64,000 bases of DNA, from contig CAUJNA010001591.1 in assembly GCA_963377175.1 (NCBI GenBank), forward strand, positions 427,501 through 491,500, read 5' to 3'. The DNA comes from Effrenium voratum. Taxonomy: Eukaryota; Sar; Dinophyceae; Suessiales; Symbiodiniaceae. Below, piece after piece: positions 45,733 to 56,200 of this stretch; position 1 is the first letter of the stretch; each line of letters starts with the position of its first letter. Under the pieces are notes generated by a model that had not been told where the DNA came from, searched no databases, and saw nothing but the letters and a program-made list of their open reading frames with translations. Made by a program: the position numbers and the translations under genes.

Positions 45733-48700
45733 ATGGCGTCTTCGGCGAGCCCAAGTACTGCAACTTTTGGGAACAGCAGCTCAGAGGGATCCAATGGATT
45801 GATGGCTCTTCCTGCGGTGATGGATATGGTTGCAGATTCACAGGACGAACCTGGGAGCGGAGGTTCCGCGCTATTCAGCGACATATCTACTCCCACAAGA
45901 TCATGGAAGCAGATCGATGTTCATCAGGAGTCGAAGAAAAGAGAATCCCCACCGAGAAGATCATCATCTTCGCCTGCGACACCACGGACGTCGCAGAAGG
46001 GCGTGAGATCGACGTCGAAGGGTGGGAGGTCAAAATCACCCACCAGTGCAGATTTTCGCGCCGTGATCAAAGAGAAGAATAAGATGGAGGTGGAGATCGG
46101 GGAATATCAAAAGACACTTGATGAAATGTCGGCAGCAATGGCGAATCTTAACCAAGAAGACTATGGAAGCACCATCCGGATCCAGGAGCTGGAAAGACGA
46201 TGCGAGATTGCCAGCAAGCAGTCGGGACATCTAGTGAGTCACCACCAACACCACATGGCTGAGGCATGGCGCAAGTTTGAGGAAGAAGCCCAACAGATGC
46301 GCAAGGTGGAAATGAACGCATTTCAGTACGGGGAGAAGAAAGACATGGAGTCGAATATTATAATGCAACAGATGAGGCAAGCTGAAGGAACTATCATGGA
46401 GCAGAAGCGGGAGATTGCATTGATGAAATCCTACATGGCAAGCGAGAAGTCGGCCGCGCAGGAATCAGCTATACGTGCAAATCAGATACACCGTGAGGCT
46501 TCACAACAGATATCAGTTTATCAGCAACAGATCAGAGGCATAGAATCTTCTACATCTATCGAGAAGTTCAACGAGGAGGAGATGGTCCAAAGTCTGAAAT
46601 CACAGTTGGAGCATGCACTCGTCAAGCGCCCCGAGACGTACTCTTTGGAGGACTCCAGGGAACAGCTGATGGCGAGGCTGAATGACGTTACAGTATTTGC
46701 GGAACAGGAATCGAAGAGAGCAGATTGCTTGCTTCGCGAAAAGGAAGAGATCGTCAAACAGTATGAGTCCGACGTGTCGATGAAGGACCAGATGATTGCT
46801 GTCGAAGGTGGTCATCGTCAAGATGCGATCTTGGAGTTAGCCCAGGTCAAAGAAGAGAAACAAGAGGAACGGCGCACGATGGACGAGAAGTCGAAGGAGG
46901 CTGAGTACTGGAGATTGACAGCTAAGGGAATGTACGATGAGTACCTCGAGGAGATGCATGAGCTTCAGAGACAACTGAAGGAAAGAGAGGCGACGCTCAA
47001 GCAAGAAGAGAGTTTTGTACGCCAACTCGATGCTGACAACGAGGAACTACGTGCACACAAGAAGCTGGAGACACAGGAAGCCTCCAGCAGCAAAGATGGA
47101 CATCGTGAACGAGCAGTAGTGAAACGCGCTGAGGGAGGAACCCAGGCTAATTCAAATAGGATAGACAAGAAGGTGGCTGGGTCAGTCCCGTCATCGTCTT
47201 CAAATCAAATCCCTAATTCGTCGCTGATGCCAGGTTCGATCCTCTTTCCGTCTTTCGGTGATCCAATGATCGATGTACACCTATCCCAGATGCAAGGGGT
47301 TGTTGGGCATGTCCCACAATCCACTACTACGACTGGTGGTGGTGATGGGGGGGGAAACAACGGTACTACGCCCCCATTGGATTACGGTGGATTCCCGCCC
47401 AATGGGAATGGGCAGGGAGCGGGTCGACGTCAGTTGAGCCTCGCTGGTGGCGGAGGAGGACCTCCGGATGATCCACCCGATGATGAGGATGAGGATGACG
47501 ACGACGAAGGAGATGAGGAAGACGAGGAAGAAGAAGAGGAAGAAGACGATCGGACACGGAGGAGACGAAGGAGATCGAGAGATAACCGAGAGATCAAGAA
47601 TGATCGACCGAGAATCTCGAGGAAAGAGGCCGAGAGAGTATCTATTCCGGCCTGGCCAAAGATCCATCAACTTGATACCTGGAAGATGCAACTGCTGATG
47701 AATGTTCTGAGCGCATGTGCGGATCCAGATACCGACGCATGGACGAAATGGCTGGAGCAGGCTCTTGGGTTGAACCCAGACCTGGATTTGCTTAGCGATT
47801 CAGGTGGCGACAGATTTGCTACGATAGATATTAAGATGGCCATGGGCATGCAGAACATGCTGAAACAAGCACCTGACGAAGCCAAGGACGTATACCTCGA
47901 TGCTACACGACACTCTGAACTACGACATCAACAAGGGGTGATCGTGAAGGGACGAGAGTTGGTGGCATTAGTTATGCAATCATTCAGAACTTCCGATAGA
48001 ACGGATCTTGTCTACCACATCGAGCATCTATTCAACCTTGACTTTCCTGGCGACAAGAACTTGGTCATGTTCAGGAACAAATGGTATGATTTGCTGCTGA
48101 AGATGAGGAGCGAGGACAGACCCAGTAAGCTGGCTCTCAGAGACATCCTTTACAGGAAGATCAAAGGGAGCAAGAAGATGGAGTTCGGCCTCAATGCCTA
48201 CCATAGACTACCGGACAAGCATCCTCAGAAGACGTATGAATTCTTATTGGCGTTGATCGACTATCAGATCAAGGCAGATCGGGAAGACCTGATGCTCGAC
48301 ATGAAGGAGAAATCGGTCAAGTCGATGATGAAGTCAGGCGGGAAGGATGCGGCTCCAGCAACTGGCAAACAGGAGAACCAGGGTGGCAAGGGCAGAAAGG
48401 GGAAACCCGGTGGACCTGATGCCGCTCCTGTGCTCCCAAAAGCCAAGGCAAAGGGCCACGCTGGCAAGAACGGCAAGTCCGACGGTGCCAGCGACAGAGG
48501 CAAGAGTCCGGGCGGAAGCAAGGATAATCCCTGCTGGTACCACTTCAAATCGGCGAAGGGGTGTGTGAAAGGAAATGAATGCACTTTTTCCCACAGCAAG
48601 AAGACGGAGCATAAGTTGGAGAGCATGTCCAAGGGGAAAGGAAAGGGCAAATCCAAGTCCAGATCATCGTCACCAAAGAGAGATGATGGAGCATGCTTCG

Positions 48701-50292
48701 CGTTTCAGAAGGGGAAGTGCGATAAGGGAAGCGCTTGCAAGTATAGGCATGAGCTCATCAAGAACAATTCAGCTCCAGCAACGTCAAATGACAAGGCGCA
48801 AGCCAAGTCGAAGGCTGCCGCCAAAGCCGCAGCGCCAGCCATTGCAAGGAGGGCCATCGCAATGCCCGCGATAGTCCTAAAGCAATCGGCTCCTGCAGGG
48901 AAGGTAAGCTTCAAGAAGGACGTTGATCAGGTCGAACCGGATGAAGCCGAGACTGTCTACCACGAGCACAATGACGACGCGATGAGCGAATCATCGAGAT
49001 GGTCTGGCGAGTCCGAGATCCCCGAGAAAATGGTGTGGTTCAAGGAAGTGCTCGACGTCGACGAGAATGGGGAGATCACCTACCTCGAAGACGAGAGAAG
49101 GCAATGGGAACGAAAAGGGGAATGGTACGGTTATGAGGACAATGAGAATGAGCCTTATCAGTACGTGTACGTCGACGAGAAGAAGTTCAAAAGCAGTGAT
49201 CATCGTGAATTATCAGCCTATCAAGTCCAACGATCATTGATACGTGCGAAGATACTGAGAGAAGTGGTGGATGATGTATATAAGAAGCACTACTTCCCGG
49301 TGACCAAGGAGAGCAGCATAATGTTCGAGTATGATCGGAACAAGGACGAGATCAAGGAATCGGCTGTCGACTGGAAGAAACAGCATGGTATGCCGAAGAA
49401 CGTTTTCGCCATGTCAACGTGCATCAGCAAACGGGTGAAATGGTTGATGGACACCGGATGTGGTCATGATCTCATCGGAAGAGCCAAGGCGAAGAGCCTG
49501 GGTGTCGACATCGTGAAAGATGACGACGAGATCGTGTTCCAGACCGCGAATGGTTCCACTTCCACATCTGATGTGGCCAAGATAGTCGTGGACGAGTTGG
49601 ACGAGACTGTCGAGCCGCATGTATTGGATGAGACACCCACGGTATTGTCAGTGGGGAGGAGATGCATGAAGATGGGTTATGCATTTCACTGGATGCCTGG
49701 TAAACTACCTTTCATGGTTACGCCAAAGCAGGGATTCGTGCACTTGCAGGTCAAGGACGACATCCCGTACCTAGTGAGTGATGGTAAGCTTCGGAGTAAC
49801 AGGCATCGCCCTACGATAGACGACCTCAAGGAGCACTTTTCGGAAGTATTGGCGATGGTAACGAACGACGAGGCAGATCAGGGAGGTGACGATGAGAACG
49901 ACGTCACACCCGCCGCTGTCGGTGAGTCCGCAGAGGCCGAGGGCGAACACCACGACGGGGCATTCGACTTCGGGCCACCCGGAGGAGCCGGTCCGGTACG
50001 TCCGCCTCCCGTGGCTGAGGAAATACCTGTAGATGTTGGGTCAGTCCCGCATCGACATGGTGATGCCGAAGCTCACGAGGAAGAGGCTGACGAAGATGAT
50101 CCAGATGCCGGAATCGAAGTAGACGTGTACGAAGGATCATCAATAAAGAGGAAAGTGGGAGTCCTCAAGAAGGACGCCAACTCCATAGCTCATTTGCTTA
50201 CACACAGATACCGAAATCCCTTCTGCGAATCATGCGTCAAGGCAAAGATGAGACACTTCAGATCACGAACGGGAGCATTCAAAGAGAAGTGA
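45733..50292 (+). CDS. Copia Gag-protease polyprotein with N-terminal part of integrase
   Basis: This 1,519-residue frame starts at the first ATG after the primer-binding site. Residues about 106-456 form a long coiled coil rich in Glu, Gln and Lys, probably for Gag assembly. Residues 577-617 are an acidic run followed by an Arg run. A helical capsid-like region spans about 620-860. Two CCCH zinc fingers follow: Cys934-x9-Cys-x5-Cys-x3-His954 and Cys988-x7-Cys-x5-Cys-x3-His1006. They replace the usual CCHC knuckle and should bind the element RNA. The aspartic protease motif is WLMDTGCGHDLIG with Asp1240. The C-terminus carries the integrase HHCC zinc site (His1487, His1491, Cys1498, Cys1501). 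The frame stops at 50,290, just before the integrase core, which continues in the -1 frame. Three copies of the TGGGTCAGTCCC/GSVP site type occur across the element, two of them here (47,178 and 50,037). Confidence 0.93.
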   Translation: MASSASPSTATFGNSSSEGSNGLMALPAVMDMVADSQDEPGSGGSALFSDISTPTRSWKQIDVHQESKKRESPPRRSSSSPATPRTSQKGVRSTSKGGRSKSPTSADFRAVIKEKNKMEVEIGEYQKTLDEMSAAMANLNQEDYGSTIRIQELERRCEIASKQSGHLVSHHQHHMAEAWRKFEEEAQQMRKVEMNAFQYGEKKDMESNIIMQQMRQAEGTIMEQKREIALMKSYMASEKSAAQESAIRANQIHREASQQISVYQQQIRGIESSTSIEKFNEEEMVQSLKSQLEHALVKRPETYSLEDSREQLMARLNDVTVFAEQESKRADCLLREKEEIVKQYESDVSMKDQMIAVEGGHRQDAILELAQVKEEKQEERRTMDEKSKEAEYWRLTAKGMYDEYLEEMHELQRQLKEREATLKQEESFVRQLDADNEELRAHKKLETQEASSSKDGHRERAVVKRAEGGTQANSNRIDKKVAGSVPSSSSNQIPNSSLMPGSILFPSFGDPMIDVHLSQMQGVVGHVPQSTTTTGGGDGGGNNGTTPPLDYGGFPPNGNGQGAGRRQLSLAGGGGGPPDDPPDDEDEDDDDEGDEEDEEEEEEEDDRTRRRRRRSRDNREIKNDRPRISRKEAERVSIPAWPKIHQLDTWKMQLLMNVLSACADPDTDAWTKWLEQALGLNPDLDLLSDSGGDRFATIDIKMAMGMQNMLKQAPDEAKDVYLDATRHSELRHQQGVIVKGRELVALVMQSFRTSDRTDLVYHIEHLFNLDFPGDKNLVMFRNKWYDLLLKMRSEDRPSKLALRDILYRKIKGSKKMEFGLNAYHRLPDKHPQKTYEFLLALIDYQIKADREDLMLDMKEKSVKSMMKSGGKDAAPATGKQENQGGKGRKGKPGGPDAAPVLPKAKAKGHAGKNGKSDGASDRGKSPGGSKDNPCWYHFKSAKGCVKGNECTFSHSKKTEHKLESMSKGKGKGKSKSRSSSPKRDDGACFAFQKGKCDKGSACKYRHELIKNNSAPATSNDKAQAKSKAAAKAAAPAIARRAIAMPAIVLKQSAPAGKVSFKKDVDQVEPDEAETVYHEHNDDAMSESSRWSGESEIPEKMVWFKEVLDVDENGEITYLEDERRQWERKGEWYGYEDNENEPYQYVYVDEKKFKSSDHRELSAYQVQRSLIRAKILREVVDDVYKKHYFPVTKESSIMFEYDRNKDEIKESAVDWKKQHGMPKNVFAMSTCISKRVKWLMDTGCGHDLIGRAKAKSLGVDIVKDDDEIVFQTANGSTSTSDVAKIVVDELDETVEPHVLDETPTVLSVGRRCMKMGYAFHWMPGKLPFMVTPKQGFVHLQVKDDIPYLVSDGKLRSNRHRPTIDDLKEHFSEVLAMVTNDEADQGGDDENDVTPAAVGESAEAEGEHHDGAFDFGPPGGAGPVRPPPVAEEIPVDVGSVPHRHGDAEAHEEEADEDDPDAGIEVDVYEGSSIKRKVGVLKKDANSIAHLLTHRYRNPFCESCVKAKMRHFRSRTGAFKEK

Positions 50293-53200
50293 AGACGTTC
50301 GGTGACCTGGTGACGTTCGACTTTGTGACGGCATCAGGAGATCATGAAGTGGAAGGCAGGTATGCGCTCATCATCCGGGACATATATACCGGAATTATCA
50401 TGGCTTATCCCACCGCGAGAAGAGACACTGACTCAGTCGTCAGGGCTATCAAGCACTTCTGCGGGAGGAGGAAAATCAAGCAGGTATATTCGGATGACGG
50501 CCCGGAACTGATCAATGCGTGCGTGGAGCTGAAGCTGAACCACGACCTATCGCTGCCTGGACGGCCGCAGAACAATTCCCTTGCTGAAAGAACAAATCAA
50601 TTCATCATTGACCAGACTTCGGCTTGTCTAGTACATGCCGGTCTACCCACGTGTTATTGGGTGCAGGCCATCACCACTCTGTGCCATCTCATGAACATCG
50701 AAGAGGTGAACGGATCGAGTGCATGGATGAGGCTGCATGGCGAGGAGTTCAAGGGCGAGAAGATACCTTTTGGTGCGCTAGTGGACTTCAAGCCGAGTGA
50801 AGCACGAGGGGGAAAGAGGGAGAAGTTCGAGCCGAGAGGGGAAACTGGTATATTTGCTGGATATGTGTTGAGCACTGGTATGCATTGGGCAAACAAGTAT
50901 CGTGCTTGGGCACTTACTGCATTTGCGGGTGCAGAGCTGAACATCAAGAAGGCAAAGGTTCCACCTCGGTTGAGAATGCCACATCAGACGGAGAGGATGA
51001 TCCTGAAATCTCCTCTGACATTCCCAATACAACAGAAGTACAAGGTTGCCAACGAGACTTTGGAAGGAATAGAGATGTCTATCGATGCAATCGGTCTGGA
51101 TGCACGTGACCGCCTGATCGAGGATGAGGACTACGAGCCTGAATTGCTGCAGAGTGACGAGAAGCGACTGCTTGACGATGAAGTCGATCAGATCGCTGGT
51201 CTACTGCTCGACGATGGCCCGGAGGTAATCGCCGGAGATCGGGGGGATCATGCAGGAGAAGAAGATGCTAGACCGAGCTCCTCAAAAGGGAAAGGAGATG
51301 GACACTCTAAGGGCGATGAGAAGGTTGCGAAGTCCGACCTTCCACACGTGTCAGTTGGGCTACCCGGGGATGGTATCACGTACGTCAACGACGATGGCAA
51401 GGAGGTTAAGATCGACAAGGCCGGGAGACCGTATCCTGTCGGGAAGGACGGATTCAGGCTAATGAAGACATCGAGACCTCCAGAGTTCACTCCTGAAGAA
51501 TGGAAGATGATGAGTAAATATTACACCAAGGAAGAGAAGGCCGAGGTGAAGGGCGGTGGCAAAAGGAAAGAGGAAGATCCCAAGAGTAAAGAGTCTGAGA
51601 TTTCCGCGCCGGCAGAGGCACGGACATTACAGATGCCCGGTGGTAAGAGAATTCGAGCGATGCTTCGGAACCGCTGGGGTGGAGTAGAATGGCAGTACAA
51701 TTGGGGATTGCGGAAGAACATATCAAAGATCAAGAACCCAATGGATGGGAAGCACTTGGCTGAGCTTGAATGGGTCAGGATTGTTGTTAATCCTGTCGAC
51801 GGGGTGGTTGTTCTCATGGATTCCAAACAATCCCAAGACGTCATGAGACGAAACGTTCAGCTTGAGAAAGAATTTGAGTGTCTGGTAGTAATTTATGCCT
51901 GGAAGTTCAAGTCTGAGGAGCGATCAAAGTCGACTCCAAACTGGACGAAGGCGGTTGCATCAGTCATGGAGAGTCATAAAGACGAAGCTGAGACGGCATC
52001 GGGGACGGATCCATCGGTCGACGAATCGACGGACCTCACCTGGTATGAATGGGAGGAGTCTGCTGAGATAGTTTCTGGAAAAGTGCCACTCGCAATGCCT
52101 GCGATAGGCGAGGACGGTGAAGCCAAGAAGTACCCATCGATGCCGTGCGTGACTTCTGAGCGAATACAGCACAGAGAGAAGGCTGTGAAAGTTGTACGAT
52201 TCTTCGACGCTTTAGTATCCAGGCCGGTAGGCCGGAAAGAGATGTTGACCAACCCTGATGCATTGGCATCAATGAAGAAAGAGTGGTCGGGATTAATCGA
52301 CCAGGGGGTCTTCGATCTTGGCGCGGTGCGTGAATATGACGCTGTAGCCAGAGAAGCAAAAGCGAAAGGGGAAGAAATACACATGGCTCGCGCACATGGC
52401 ATTTGCGTTGAAAAGCACTCACAGTTGCCTGTTGGTGATCCTAAGAGGAAGTTCAAGGGTAGAGGCGTGTTGCTGGGGAACCAAGTGAAGAACCAAAGCT
52501 TTGAGGCTGCGATGTTTCAAGATTTGGGGAACTCTCCTGCTTCATTTGAAGCCTCGCGTTGGGCGGATTTTCTGGGTTGTCATGATGGCTGGGATGTGCA
52601 GATGGCCGACGCTGTTCAGGCGTACATACAGGCCACCTTGAGAGGCACGCCGTGTTGGATTGAATTGCCACCGGAGGCCGTGCCAAGTGAATGCAAATGG
52701 GATAAGTACAGAAGACCAGTCGTCCCGTTGAGGAAGGCGCTGTACGGACACCCAGATGCGGGAACATTTTGGGAGCAGCACTGCGATGAGTCGGTGCGTG
52801 CCGTTGGTTTTGAGCCCATCGGCGAAGAATGGCCTTCAGTGTACATTCATGAAAAGCTCCAGCTTGTTCTGGTTGTGTATGTCGACGACTTCAAAATGGC
52901 AGGGCCGCAGAAGAACCTTGCCCAAGGGTGGAGCATGTTGCGTACACGTTTGAAGATTGAGCCCGAGACTGGACTTGACATGTACCTTGGTTGCAATCAA
53001 AGCAAGGGAAACGTCACTCTCGGGAACGGACACCGAGTAACAACGGTGACCTATGACATGGAACAGTTCCTACGTTCCTGTGTCGACCGCTATCTTGAAG
53101 TGGCGGGCGACGTGAAGTTGAATAAGGTTGTCACCCCTGAGTTGCATGAAGAAACAAAGAATCACGTCTCACGGAAGCCTGCCAGAGAGGGGCCGTCAGT

Positions 53201-56200
53201 CGTGTGCAATTGGTGTAACAATCTTGTGCCCACCGACGGTTCTGCCACAGTGCCGGACCAACGGGGAGGGACTCCTGAGTTGGCCATGAAGGAGCCCGTG
53301 CGTGGACACCTTGCTCCGCATGCCGCTAGCGTACTGATGAAGTTGCTGTACGGTGCGCGGATTGCTCGCTTCGATTTGTTGCGGCAAGTGAATCGCCTAG
53401 CACGGAACGTGCATAGGTGGACTGACTCCGATGATCGGGGTTTGCATCACTTGATGTGCTATGTGCATCATACCAAACATTGGCGCATGGTCGGTTGGGT
53501 TGGAGACCCTATGGACGATGTGCACTTGGCCTTGTATGCGGACGCTGACTTTGCGGGATGCATTGACTCGCTGCGTTCCACCTCCGGTGGACACTTGAAT
53601 ATACAAGGGCCTAATACCCGGTTTCCGTTGTCTGGCAGCTCTAAAAGACAGGGTTGTGTGAGTCACTCCACTCCCGAGGCCGAGATTGTTGCGGCCGATG
53701 TTGCCATGAGATCGATGGGTATGCCCGCTCTCAAGCTGGTAGAGCGGATTCTCAAGAAGTCTCCGAACTTTGTGTTCTATGACGATAACAAGGCTATGAT
53801 CGGTGTCGTGCGATCGGGGAGAAACCCCACGATGCGCCACCTTGAGAGAAGCCATGGTGTTAGCATTTCGTGGATGCATGAGATGTTCACACGTGATTAC
53901 ATGTACTTGGCGTATGAGGTCACCGACAGGATGGCGGCCGATATTTACACCAAGGCGTTCAATGATGGGCGCAAATGGAAACATGCATGTTTGCAGATTG
54001 GTCTACTTGACCCGAGCTTGCTGTCTGACCCGGATACCCTCAAGGCGCTCACACCCACGTGTGATCCCATAAAGGGGACCATGCAGACCGCTTCGGGAAC
54101 AGTTGACGGAGTTCCAACATTTCCGTACACACACATTCCGATCATGCCCCCAGACCTGTGGTGGTCTGGATTAACATCTAAAGAGGGATTGCATGAGCAT
54201 GAAGGACATGATCCGGTTGTTGTTGCCAAGGGACCCAGATTGATGCGTGTGAAACCTCCACTCGCGGTTATGACACCGTTTGGGAGCAAGTGGCTTCGTT
54301 CCACTTGGTTTCTGAAGAATGGGTCATGGCTCAAAGTTGAGGATAGAGTTGACCCGGGGCTACAATGTGTGCGAATTGATGGTTGGGTTGAACGCGCAGT
54401 TTGGCAGTTTCATCCCGTACCGGTCGCTGCACCGGCGCGGGAACGGTCTCCACGACCACGACCAATTCACGTCGGGTCCGGGGATGTTGACATGCAGTCC
54501 GTGCTGGCCGCATTTGTTGAAGAACTGTCGAACGAGCGCATAGAGTTGAAGTGTGTTAACGACCTTGCTTTGGAAACGTTGCTCCGATTGAAGTTGCTCA
54601 TGCGTTGTCTGCATATCAATCACGAGCAGCTTGTCCCTGGTCGTTGTTTTGTTCCGTATCGCATTGCGGTGAAGCACAAACCACAGTTAGCGCCGGGTAT
54701 TGAACTCGCGATGGTCAAACATGACGGTGGTGTGCTTCGCGCTCCTGTTCATGTCTCGCTTCCTGGTATGAGAACTCGCACAGTCGTCACTCTTTACAGT
54801 GTTGACTTGGCTCGGCCCATCGTGCTGATGGCATGTTCCGAACCACGTAACTGGTTCACTGCTCTTGCCCGCCATGACGGGCCGCAGGTTGTCACCATAA
54901 CTCTGGTTGATGACTTACTGAGCGAGTACGGGGGGAGAATCGCCAGACATGTGCTTACCAAACCTTCCGATTTGTTGTTCTTCGCCGGGCCTTGCACGGG
55001 GGGATCATCATGGGCACGCCTCAACAAGACTCGCGGAATTGACACCGCAGAGAAAATCGAGGCCAAACAAAGAGAATTTTGGAGATTGTTTGAACGGTTC
55101 GTTGAGATAAAACGGCATGCCATGACAAAACGAGCCGCGATTTTGTTTGAGTTGCCTGGAAGTTGTGATTATTGGAAAGATGAGAGACTGCATGAGGTTG
55201 TGCATGATGGGACTAGTCACGAGTTTGATGGGTGTCGCTATGGCTTGAAACAAAGATATGCAAAGAAACCCATGCCAATCAAGAAACCATGGAGAGTTGT
55301 ATCATGGAACTTTGAACTTGGTGGCTCGTTGTCTAAGAAATGCAATGGAAACCATGAGCATGGACCTTGTGCTGGTCGTGAAACCAAAGAAACCCAGTTG
55401 TACACGTCTATAATTGTGGGTGTGATCCTTCGCCGTTTTCGTGCTCGAGCAAGGTGCCTCAAACCGGCACCGTTGAAACTCGCTCTTGCTTGCATTACGC
55501 GAAGGAGATCGCGGAAGCACCAAGCTACTGCGAGCGAAATCTGCACCACCCCAACTGCACAACCGAGGTGCTGGGTCAGTCCCGAACCTCTGGTGCATAC
55601 GGGGAGCTGGGTCAGTCCCGAACCCCAAGCTTCAAGGAGGAGCTGGACGAGTTCGTCACCTCAATCTGAAGCTGGGATCATATTGGGACAATTCCGTGGC
55701 TCCATTTGCAGCTGCTTATTTTGGGTTTTCCTGGTTCTGGAGAATATCATCAAGATGACTGCCAATCCGACTGTCGTCAATACGAATGAGTTCTTCTGCG
55801 TGCCTGTTGGGAAATCTAGGCAAGCAGCAATCTTCTTGGGAAATTTGGTGAAGAACGCCATCGAGGATGGCAAGAGGATGCCCAAGAGGATGGAGATGAA
55901 CAGCGACCTGGGTATGTGCGTGAAGTGGATCGAGGACATCGGCGTCCCCGCTATTTATGCATACTCTGCGTACTATTCTGCCAAGGGCCGCGGGATGATG
56001 AAAGGTGAAGGGCAGTCTATGAGGGTTGCCTTAGAGTTCATCAGCAAAGTTTTCGGACAGCTTTCTGCCGACGAATGTATGCTTGGATGGAGGGAATTCT
56101 GCAGCAAGGGAAAGAAGATCGTGTCGGCGCTGAACCAACTTTGCGGTGAGGCAACGATGCTAGCGAAGAACCCCGAGTTGCTCGACGTAACCAAGTACTG

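Noticed and set aside
54700..55440. Calling the Pol C-terminal domain a DNA cytosine methyltransferase
   Set aside because: Retrotransposon-borne methyltransferases are known in dinoflagellates, but here only a Pro-Cys and a Glu-x-Pro motif are seen; the SAM-binding motif and other blocks are missing.
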